This document shows, piece after piece, positions 50,639-61,600 of a DNA stretch of 64,000 nt. The notes beneath the pieces were generated by a model. The model was not told the origin of the DNA. It did no database searches and saw nothing but the letters and a program-made list of their open reading frames with translations. How positions within the stretch are numbered: position 1 is the first letter of the stretch; every line of letters begins with the position of its first letter. Both the position numbers and the translations under genes were made by a program. The stretch is from Trileptium ribeirensis (taxonomy: Eukaryota > Nematoda > Enoplea > Enoplida > Thoracostomopsidae): NCBI GenBank assembly GCA_030248225.1, contig JASANE010019192.1, positions 1 to 64,000 of the forward strand, given 5' to 3'.

Positions 50639-51031
50639 ATGGTTTTCGTACAATGGGGTAACACAGAAGAACCCCTTCAAAATCTGGAAGTTTGTGATAT
50701 GATTTTAGCAAAATTTATCACATGCGAGGAAATGCCTCAGTTAAAAATCAGCGATATTCCATTCAAATGTTACGCAGGTGTTAACGATTCGAAACATGAA
50801 AAATCGTATATGGAATCGATGCAGTGGCAGGAAGAATGTAAAGAACTTAAGGAAGAATTGTTTGATGTAGATATTTTATTTGGTAACAAACCGCTTCCCT
50901 TATTGCAATTGACTGATCATGATTTTCCCGTTCATAACAATTCAAGTAAGTCGATGAGTTGGACGGAAGGTGATGAGACAATATTTATAAATGTCCAGAA
51001 GGATCCAATGTGGAACAATGTTACTCTGTGA
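50639..51031 (+). CDS. Unknown 130-aa protein in the right arm of the Polinton
   Basis: An intact frame starting MVFVQWGNTEEPLQNLEV with a Glu/Lys-rich middle (QWQEECKELKEELFDVDILF) and a polar C-terminus. I do not recognise it. The frame is open eight codons further upstream, back to a possible splice acceptor at 50613-50614, so it may be a second exon of the acidic frame at 49502. Five of the six palindromes precede it within 1.2 kb, the closest ending about 130 bases before its ATG. Confidence 0.5.
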   Translation: MVFVQWGNTEEPLQNLEVCDMILAKFITCEEMPQLKISDIPFKCYAGVNDSKHEKSYMESMQWQEECKELKEELFDVDILFGNKPLPLLQLTDHDFPVHNNSSKSMSWTEGDETIFINVQKDPMWNNVTL

Positions 51032-51264
51032 TATATATTATGTCCTGTCGCGGCTGGGCACGGTTGTCCATAAGCTTGACTTATTGCTGAGGCTGATGAC
51101 TGTGGCAGGACTATGTATTTTTAAATAAATTGTATTTATAGAATCTCAGATAATGAATAATTACCCTTTGGGCTAATTGGGTTTGATAATACGAGAACAA
51201 AGCTGTGCTGAGACTGTTGGGTTTGACAGCTTGATTAATTAGCATTAATCACCCTCTTGATGAC

Positions 51265-51353
51265 GTCACGTGACCCGGGGCAATTAATCATTATTTCTCC
51301 TAAAAATTTGACAGGTCATTAATCAAGTGCCAAAAAACCCGTATTTTTCCTAC
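51265..51353 (-). repeat. Polinton right terminal inverted repeat
   Basis: Reverse complement of the left end, with the same GTCACGTGAC palindrome at its inner limit and AACCCGTATTTTTCCTAC at its tip. Differences from the left copy are a few substitutions and short indels, indicating an old insertion. Confidence 0.92.
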
Positions 51354-54300
51354 CAAATCTCTTTCGAAATGTGTAGTGGTTCTGTAGCGCTTTTGCTGGC
51401 TGTAAGCGCGAAATTCGGGTAACTAGCTTTACGCGTTTTATTTCTGTCACGTTGGTTCGTCGATTGCTGTGTACCGAGTGTTCTAGCGCCCTGTTCCGTC
51501 CTACCAGTACAGAAAATAATTTTTACATTTAATTGTTCCAAGCAAATAGATGATGCTCCTAACATGTCCAATTATTATGGGACAAACACGACAGTAAGTA
51601 CAGGTGTTTGAAGTCGAATCTCGTTTATTCTCTCGATGTGGATTGATGAACGATGAATTTTATTTGCCATAGTTGAGACAATGTAGGTTCACGGGCTTCG
51701 AATGGAACATATAATGCCAAAATTGTATAAACCCGTTCGAAGCATCTAGTATTTGTTAAAATATAAAGGCAATAGGCTTTCGTATATATTTGCGGTGTGC
51801 AAAGATTGCTGTCGCGGGAATCTGTATTTCATGAGGATCATACAAGACGATAAATCAGCAAGAAGTACATTTGAATCTCTGGGCCATAAAATCTAACGTG
51901 TCGCACGCTCTGTTTTTTTGCGAGAATCCGTGATGTGACAACGTTTAATCCGTAGGTGTAGTGTCCACAGGGGTAGGTGGTAACCATCCTGATAGCCAGG
52001 ATTTCTAAGCCATATTTACTCACTAACGCAGTGCAAATCTCCCTTTTCCTTACCATCCCCCGCCCGATTTTCGCCCCCACCCACGGGCGAAAGCGCGCGG
52101 AAATTTTAGGCACATGTGAGAAAAATTGGAAAATTTTGGGGAACATTGCTTCAAATTGGCAAATATTAGGGAAAATTTTACCAAAACCTGGAAAAATTAT
52201 AAGTTCCTCAAAATTCCAACATGCTCCCAACTCGACGTAGAGCATCAACCATTCCCCTGAGGCCTACAAACGTGGGACTCACATGATTTCGACTGTCAAC
52301 TTTCAAAATAGTTAAAATGACAAATTTCTCTGTCTAAAGGTGCAGCTCTTAAAAATCCAAAAAATCTAAAACGTTACAGGATATAAGACAATGAACCACC
52401 TTGTTATGTAATAACAATAGCCATATATAGTATATAAATACGTCAAGATGCGATTCAAAAACTATTGAAAAATAGCAATTTCAGACTTTCACCCTCAATT
52501 CGTTCATTTGGCTTAGACATTTCCAAAAATAGTAAAATGCACAGCTAGGGGACTATATGTGTCTGATACAAAATACTACCACAGATTATCGACCTTTTAT
52601 ATAAGGCTGTTGGTATAAAAGCCGAAATGATGTATTTTATCGAATCTAGTGAACTAAAGGAAGAACGGTAGTTGGAACTAGTGTAAGCTATGTCTGGAAG
52701 CATATTTATGTACTACAAAACGCAATAAAACATTCTACATTTTTCAAACTGTCCGTACAGCAGGATACTCGAGGTTAAACGTCTTATGGTTTATTTACGA
52801 AACGTAAATTGACCTTAGGCGGTGAGTTCTTATTCAACGTACTTAAGTGTTATTTTAGCAATAATATATAGCTTTGGCCGACCCTTGTGACAAATTTAGA
52901 GCACAGCTCGGCTATTAGCTAACATATTTACGGGGCCTGACGGGGCTCGGAAAATGTTACAGCAGCTGTTCCAGGCTAGCTGAGCTCGACGTTATCGCCG
53001 CAGCGGGCTGTGACAAAATCCGGCCCTAGTGCACACATCTTAAGGTATATGACGCATAATAATATATAATTTGGGCTTAAACAAATTTAAGCACAAGTCT
53101 TCTATCTGGGAACACATGTACCAATTTGATATGGCGCATTTTTTCGTAGTATATCTGTTACTTAGTGGAATTTTAGTTAAACGAGTTGTACCTTATAGGA
53201 AAAATGGTACTAACTGCTTTTCAGACCAATTCAGGTAGACTGTTACTGTTATACTTAAAATTTAGCACCTAACTTTATTTTAATTTTTATTCAAATTTAT
53301 CGCTAGCATTTATAACGTCCTGTCAGGGTTCATGCGTCCTATTCACGTCATCATGCCATCAAATCCAAATCTATTAGATAGTACCTGCTTAAATATTCAG
53401 CAATAAGAAATTTGTTTACAAGAACTGTATATAATCCGCTATGCCAACGGTATCTTAAGAGGATTCGTAATGCCGTATGGGCGCGTTTTAGAAGCCGAAC
53501 AGCACGCTAAATGTAATTGCCGTATGTACATAAGTGTTGAATAAATTTTGTTTGTTTGTTTGTAGGGGGATTACCCTTAAGAATCGAAACCCCTTTCTCA
53601 AACCTATACTTTTGCGGCGCCCGGAATATTTTGGTTAATTGGCCAACATTTGGTAAAATCTGGACCGGGTTAGAGCCAAGGACGTTCCCCAACTAGATTT
53701 CCGAGGGTCGGATGGGATCACCTGCCCACCTGTCCCCAACCGTCCCTGGGTGCTTAACTATCGTCATACCAAATGCCCTCGAACTCGGCAGCGTTTCATC
53801 CACATTGAATTCTTTAGATAGTACCTACTAAATCATGATGAGATACATGTGGAGTAGAATTTTATACTGCGCTTCAGTAGTAGCCTTCTGCAGCGTTTTT
53901 TCTTTTTCTCGCGGCGTTCGGAACGAGAAACTTACAGAAAATAACTAACGGCTTGAAGTGCGTACTAAAGAATTCACATCGGAATCTCAGCCAATACCAT
54001 TTTGCTGAAAACGGTTTATCTATGGATCTAAACCTACGATCGTTGTGGCTTTAAATGCCAGTAATATAAAAATTGAGTTGGTGCTGAAATCACGAGGAAA
54101 CATACACGTCCGGCCATAGTTTCGAACCCCGTATGTCTGCGTGGAAAATATATGTGCTCTTAACTTGTCCACGACAACATTCTATATAGTTATCATTGTC
54201 AGTGTTTATACCATGGAGGATACGAAAACGAAGCAATTTTTATCCTCAGAAATGCAGCTCAAGGATAACAAAAAACTTCCAAAATCTTGTTTATCAATCT

Positions 54301-57300
54301 ATATCGTTCTATTTGCAAAATTTTGCAATCTGCTGTGGAAACCAGATGTCGAATCCGCACAACACCTAGCTTTGTAATTTCCTAATGTTCTACAATATAT
54401 TGCCACAAAACAGTTGTTGAGAACAGTGAATTTATAAGCTATTTATACCCATAATTTGGGCAACCAGAGGCGTAGCCAGAACCTTCCGCACTCTGGGCAC
54501 AATTGCTTGGCACAGTGTAACACCACCTAGCGAACATAAACATGTACTTCGATTTTCTGTCAGCCTTCACGGGAGGCCCGCAAGGTTGCTGGCGGGGTGC
54601 AAGGCTACCCGTGCCCACCTTGGTAATACCACTGTGGGGAACCGATTACGTATAGAATGTCGTGGGTTTACGGCTACGGGCTGTGCGCCATTTCGTAAGT
54701 GGCTTCGCAGGATGCTATCTACTAACATGTTATAGTTTTTGTAGGCCACAGCTTCTACTCAAATTTGCGTATTTGGAACGTTCAAAATTGGTACCCAAAT
54801 CATTAAACTAGACATGTGGGTTGAGATGATGTCGAGCTAAAAATTGTTTACTCCGGATTGCTGTGCTATACTACGTGCTTACATATAGTTGGAGGCTAAG
54901 GACAATGCTATGAAAAACCATCAAAGATGATATACATGGCATAGACTGAGCTATGCATCGATACCATAAGAATAGTTCGGAAGTAGAGAGATTACAAGCG
55001 GTTGGGTATTTTTTCTTGATAAATACGCCCGAGCTCGCGATAAATTAGACATTCTATTTCCTTATGCATAGTGCAAAAGATGTTTGGGGCTGTAAAAAAT
55101 CCATAAATAATATAGGGAAGACAATAATGGATTTTTCAATCTTTCCAATCCTGCTGTCTCCGATCTCCGATTTTAATAGTGCTGTCCATGAGTTTGGATT
55201 TCAGTCGCAGTGATTGTGATAACTAAATAATAGTGAGTCGTGAACCAAAAGTAAGCCATAAAGAGATCCAGGATCCAACTTTGCATGCTGGAAAAATAAC
55301 TTGTAGTTCTGATGAATCCGGATTTTAAACCAGAATACACACACAATAATGGATTCAGTTATAAAAACGTGGATAATTTCAATTCTGATAACAAAACTCT
55401 GGTATAGCTCAAAAATTCGTTAGCGCGAGATGTTTCAAGATGACAACAACCACTGCAATCTACTGTCATATTGTTACTCTTAAGCAAGCAAGCCTGATAA
55501 GCCTTAAGTTATTTGGTAAGGAAAAGCGTCCGGTTTGGCTGCCCGACACATTCCCAGGACAAAATCTTATGAATATCTAGGCTTGTATAAGTAACACAGC
55601 TCTGATTAAATTTAGAATCAGCATATTGAGAGCGGAACTGCAGCATTTCATCTATGCTTCTGAGAGTTCGATTGGAAAGCTTTTTCGCGCGTGAATATTC
55701 TAGCTCATTGACGACATGATTTATAAGTTGACAAAATCGAATCTTCATGCTAATTTGCAACTGTCAGTCATCCTTTCACAGTTTTCACGTTTCCCGTTTA
55801 TGGCCGTAATAACAAGTAGCTCCATTGCTAGCATTTGATGTTTGAATCCCTCCGTACACTGATAATCTAAGTTAGAGGAAAATATTTTCTATAAAATTTT
55901 AAGCGTTGAGAAAATTGTTGAATTAGAAAACGCTCCATTCTATATAAAGAAATTATCTTTTCACTATAAATATGAAAATCTATGGGAAATATTTCCAAAA
56001 ACACATTAGTGCTGAATATTCAACGCTAATTTCCTTACTATTCAGGAAATTTTTGCTTCATGGCATTATTCCTACATAAGAAAGAATTTTTCCTTATATC
56101 AAATATTAGGAATAATTTCCTAACTATATTAGCAAGGAAAAAATTCCTACGTTCAAAGAAACTCTTTCCTTAGGATAATAAGAAAGATTTTTATCTTCCC
56201 AAAAATATTAGGTAGGAAAAAATTCACAAATTGGAAAATATAATTTTTGAATACTAATATAATTTTAGCTATTAAAGGTGAGCGTTACATCTGCCAAGAG
56301 GGTTGAATTTGTCGATTTTAAATCCAAACAGTTTCACTAATAATACCAAGATTGCTTGAGGAAAAAGTATGTCATTCCTCAGCACTCTAATGTTAACCCC
56401 TGTTTGATGAGACGGCGTTTTCGGCGTGTCACCCTAGCTCTGAATCTAAGCCCTTTCTTTTTGTGGGGAGTAGGTCGGACATTCAGTTTCGAGGGGGTCG
56501 GTTGATTAGGTAACAGTTTTTCGAGCAACCAGCATAACTAATGAAACGACAATGCAATTCGTCAAGTTTCGCTCAGATTGAATCAAAATCTGGCTCAAGT
56601 TGTGTTTTAAAGCTAAACTAAAACTTAGTGCCAAAAGGACCGGCTTATAACCAATAATGCGTATGTAGGCTTTCCATAAGGACGTAAATGGATCTATATA
56701 GTTATGCAGCATTTTTGTCATTACATCATAGTTTGAGTATAACTAGTTTGAAAACACATTTAAAGTTTTTATCTCCTGAGACCATCCATTGTCGGCATTT
56801 AAAAGTTGCGGCCCGACTCGTGTGAAAATTTTAAGCTTACACAAACTTATTTTCGAGTGTTTAAATTCGGTTTAATATATAGTTAGCTATTTATATAGGT
56901 TGTTTCCATTGTTTTAAAAACCTTGACATTACTGATGACTTGCAGATGTCTAGTGGCCAATCCATTTACCTTTACGTTGAATGTGACATAATATAAAAGT
57001 TGTGCTTTGCAGAGATCGGGCATGAGTGCGTTAGTTTCTTGTTACTTATTTGCTCAAATTCGCCCCTATAGTTATTATATAACTTAAACTTTTGTAATTA
57101 ACTGGTACTTTTGTTATTGGGTTTTCGTTTAAATTTTTGGATTTTTGCAATGCAAACTATTAGAGTTGGAAATATATACGCGGGTTTCTGCTTATTGCTA
57201 CAATTGTTGGAGACAACATTACATATGAAAGAGATTCGGCTTGTATAATTAATAGAAATTAATTATTTTCCCTATTAGGAGAAACCTTATGTCAGAATTA

Positions 57301-58567
57301 AAATTCCTTGTGGTCAAAATAGGAAAATGGACTTCTTGTGAATCATGTTTATGACTACTGTTTATGCGTGCACTTGTACTTCCCTAATGTTTTGTGTTAT
57401 CTATGCTCATAAATACAGAAGTCAACTAGTTTTCTCGGCAAACAAATTCAAGTTATATAACAATCAGATACCAGGGTGCCCGACTGTTGTATCCAGGTAA
57501 CTGACACACTATTCAAGCACCCAGGTAGCAGTGCCCACGCTTAATATATATCTATTGGACCATAGTTATTGTCACAATAAAAAAATTTTTGGTTCTTTTC
57601 CGTTAGTTCTCGAATATAAAGGAAATGTCAATTTTGAAGACACAATAATAATTTTAATCCGATCAGTTTGTCGAAGCGGTTCAGAAAATGAGTTATCTGT
57701 TGTTATCACAAAATATTTACCAAGTTTGTTAACGTCACCATCGACTAACTTACCATTAATTTGCTTAGTAATATTTTATACTTTTTGAGCATTTTGGATC
57801 ATAATTTTTTGGCCTACTACATAGGTGCAATTTTTGTCGTGTCGCATTCAATGAGAAATACTGCATGAGAAATGTTATTGCACTTTTAATAAGACAAAAG
57901 GTTTCCTGTCGCTTTCACGTGTCTATCCGTTCTCAAGCTATAGCAACCAAATCGGGTTTTACTGAGCGGCAGTTGTTAGACTGGATAGATAAATTCCTTT
58001 CGGCAATTTCAAACTGCTGTAAAACGCTCCATTTTCATGGTTGTTCGGCAAATTATATATGAGAAACATAGTAATTTAACCGACTTTTGAGTACTCCGCC
58101 GAATTTTGAAATATATTTTTTGTTATCATCCCACTTTCATTTCACATTTATATATTGTTTTGCAAGTTTTTACAAAAAATTATTATACCTAAAACTAATA
58201 TATAATCATCGTTTTTATATCAAAGAAATTGTGTTCATTTTACACTTCGGCAAACTGAAAACAAATTGCCATCTTGCTGAAAACTCCATTATTCGACGAT
58301 ATGTATATATGCCATCGTTCTAGACCGAATTAAAAAATGTGAGAATTTAGTTGTACGTACACGCACATTATATATATATCAAAATTTTAAACTAACAACT
58401 TTCATGAAACACTTTCATGTGAATTTTTTTGAAATCAAAATAATGTATTTTGCACTTTTAACTATTTAATCTTGCATATATATATTCCGACGAATATTAC
58501 AACTCAGCAATAAGTTTCATAAATTTTCGTTCATAATTTCTAGTGACAACGCGTCACTAAGCTTAAA
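51354..58567. other. Intergenic sequence between the Polinton and the secreted-protein gene
   Basis: No gene is supported. It contains a dispersed-repeat copy (52050-52240) and a possible related block near 53560-53700, an AT-rich stretch with repeated AGGAAAAAATTCCT-like words at 56000-56240 that may be a small MITE, and many short frames without motifs (for example 57531-57788). Confidence 0.5.
52050..52240 (+). repeat. Copy of a dispersed GCGCGCGGAAATTTT-type repeat
   Basis: GGGCGAAAGCGCGCGGAAATTTT near 52083 is followed by blocks such as GGAAAATTTTGGGGAACATT and AAAATTATAAGTTCCTCAAAA, matching 30110-30360 in order. Confidence 0.55.
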
Positions 58568-58634
58568 ATGTATTGGATTACGAAAAATTTTATGGTTTTG
58601 ACTGTGATAACAAGTTTCAGATCGACCGTTGTCG
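58568..58634 (+). CDS. Exon 1: start codon and signal peptide
   Basis: ATG with A at -3 (AAAATGT). The product has Lys at position 6 and a hydrophobic FMVLTVITSF core, ending in phase 1 at a consensus donor G|GTAAGT. Confidence 0.55.
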
Positions 58635-61600
58635 GTAAGTGTGTAATATTAGTAGCAATTTGCTTATTGCTGCAATATATCAGTTTTATATATTTATCAA
58701 TTACACTGCGGAACAAATAACAGACAAGCGTGAACGAATCCTTAACATCTATTACTTAGGACCAAATAATCCTGAAAGGCCGGAAACAGTAAACTTGTTT
58801 CGTTCTTCCCAAATAAGTTTAACATGCTAACATAATAAGTTTATGTTAACATAATGTATAGTAAGTTTAACATGTTTTGTTAAGATGTAATAAAGTTTAA
58901 TACTGAAATTGCAATCAGTTTTTTCTTAGTTTAGCAGTTATATACCATTATCATGTTTCACATTAGGTTTATATCACTTATAATATACAGGTATTATGCG
59001 GCGTTCACATATACCGTCCACGGTGTTTGGAACTTATGTGCACCTGACTGTGTCACTCAGACCGTACAGAACACGGTCTCACTTAATATACCGTACAAAT
59101 AATTACGTTATGTTATAACGTGGGACATTATAACGTGAACGCCGAACTAATCGTGTGGTGACCAGACAAAAATAAGAAGTACTGCCAGACTTTATCGATA
59201 GACTGCACCACTCAAAGATAACGTGATGCCATTTTAGCAGTAGCCAGAGTCCACGAGAAGGTATTAGGGTTCTACGATAAAAGTGTTGCTGTCTAAAGTG
59301 TTTATTAAACTATTTATGGGGAAGTTTGACACCAGTGAATCACTCAAAGTGCTAACTTAGAACCTAACGGTGTAACTTGTACAATGAGTATATATTATGT
59401 AGCTGACTTCAACACTTGCAGATAACGTGTTGCCATCTCAGCAGTAGTCAGAGTCCAAGAGAACTTATTAGGGTTCTACGAGAAAAATGTTGCTGTGTTT
59501 CTTAAATCTTTTTTATTTATTTTATTCGTTTTACACCAGAAGTCACTCAAAGTTGTAAATTTAGAACCTAGCTCTGTAATTCATACAGCAGCGAGTATAT
59601 ATGTTATGTAGCTGATATTACGCTTCACATGCTTCTAAATGCTTCGCGAACGCCATTAGGTATACATTCAGGGTAGAAGCGATATCTTACCTTTATCAGT
59701 CAATCAATCAATTACATTGTTCATCATAAAATTTTAAGAAAATATATAAAACGGTAATCTTATAAAAATTTAATGCATAACGCCACATATTATCTAGTGC
59801 TTATTAGATTAACATTTATTATATATATGGTGTTTAAATAGCGAAATTTTATACCAACCGTTATAATACAGGAATCAATAAATGTATTTGGCTCAGTTGT
59901 TTCCTATAGGGTGCGGCGAAACCTACGGGACTCCATTTATGTTTAGCAAATTATCCCTCCTGTTTGACAGCAAGAGGCCAGCAAATCCATATTCCAGGGT
60001 AAGATTAGTCCGTATTTTGCTATTAAAGTTTATAACTTGGTTTTAGGTTGACCGATTTACTCAATTTTTACATTCATTTTGCTTTTGCTCTCTTGTCGCT
60101 GCTTGTAATTTCGGTGAGAGAAACATTCGTACGAGGAAACATATCCGATAACCTTTAATTTCAATACCAAATTTCGTCAAACACAACATACATAACTTAT
60201 ATTAAAAAATTGAGCTAATATGTTTATATATATTCACAGCGCATAAGCTATTGCATTATTTACATTGGCTAATTGTATACGAAGTAGCGCACCTTCATCA
60301 CAGCTACTCCTTCTATAACAAGGAACGCCTTGAACAGCCCTTTCTGGGAAAACCCTTCTCACATGCAATATATGTTTATGTATTCACAGCACATAAGCTA
60401 TTTCATTAGTTACATTGGGTAATTGCATACGATGTAGCGCCCTTCATCACAGCTACTCCTTCTATAACAAGGAACGCCTTGAACAGCCCTTTCTGGGAAA
60501 ACCCTTCTCACATGCAATATATGTTTATGTATTCACAGCGCATAAGCTATTTCATTAGTTACATTGGGTAATTGTATACGATGTAGCGTCCTTCATCACA
60601 GCTACTCCTTCTATAACAAGGAACGCCTTGAACAGCCCTTTCTGGGAAAACCCTTCTCACATGCCATACATGTTTTTGTCAACCTCGTTTACGATTTGTG
60701 CTTACATTTTCGCACTGTTTTTAGTGTCATAAGGTACAGCTATATACCGATGTATATATGATTTGCGCAGCTTTTCACACCAGACAGTTAAACAATTAAA
60801 GTATCGCAATTGTGGGTAAATAGCTAGTGCACTGCAAAACCGTTGAGCCAAATTTGGTTCATTTTAAGCCAGCTGAAGCTTCTCTCGATTTGACCCAGGC
60901 CCCAGGTGGATAAGAATGCGCCAAATTTGACTCATTTTGAGCTACCGGAGGCCTCGCTCGATTTGAGCCAGACCCAGCTGGCTAGGAATGCGCCTAATTT
61001 GTCTCAATTTAGGCCACCTGAGGCCTCGTTCGAATTGAGCCATAGTCCAGGTGGCTGGGAATGAGCTAAATTTGGCTCATTTTGAGCCACCTGAGGCTTC
61101 GCTCGATTTGAGCCAGAGCCCAGGCGGCTGGGAATGAGCTAAATTTAGCTCATTCCTAGCCACCTGAGACTTCGCTCGATTTGAGCAAGGCCCCATGTGG
61201 CTAGGAATGAGCTAAGTTTGGTGTGTTTTGAGCCACCTGAGACTTCGCTCGATTTGAGCCAGACCCAAGCATAAATTTAGCTCAATGATTTTTAGAGTGT
61301 GGTATGTGTTATTATTAAATAAATTCTCAAATACTTGCCACAACATTTTAATTTATAATATTATTCATTTTTGAAATAGAAAAAATTACAGGTGCAATAG
61401 TTATGCACGAACTTTACTCCGCTAAGTTTGCTCGATTTTTCTTTCCGTTATTTCCCGACTTATATCTTCCTTACTGTTCTCAATTGCTTTACTGTAATTC
61501 AAAATGCTTTACTATAATTGCTATACTTTACTATTATTTTAATTAATTTTTACTTTTAGTTAATTTCAGGCGACAGCGCAAAACGCGAAATCTGCTCCGC

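Larger units (their letters stand above)
31137..51353 (+). mobile_element. Polinton/Maverick self-synthesising transposon, degraded and carrying a nested insertion
   Basis: The element is bounded by inverted repeats that start GTAGGAAAAATACGGGTT and spans 20,217 bp, the usual Polinton size, although 8.3 kb of this is a later insertion. It encodes the defining set: protein-primed DNA polymerase B, integrase with chromodomain, FtsK/HerA-type packaging ATPase and a double-jelly-roll major capsid protein, all on the plus strand. It adds NADAR and TBP-like genes. I do not find the adenain-type protease or the minor capsid protein. Polymerase, integrase and capsid genes are all broken. No matching 6-bp target duplication is seen at the assigned ends, so a terminus may be eroded. 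Confidence 0.95.

Noticed and set aside
31131..51360. A 6-bp target duplication for the Polinton
   Set aside because: Bases flanking the assigned ends (left CCAGCA, right CAAATC) do not match. Either an end is eroded or the duplication has decayed.
54100..54150. tRNA gene suggested by GTTTCGAACCCC
   Set aside because: Only a B-box-like word is present. No A box at the proper distance and no acceptor stem.
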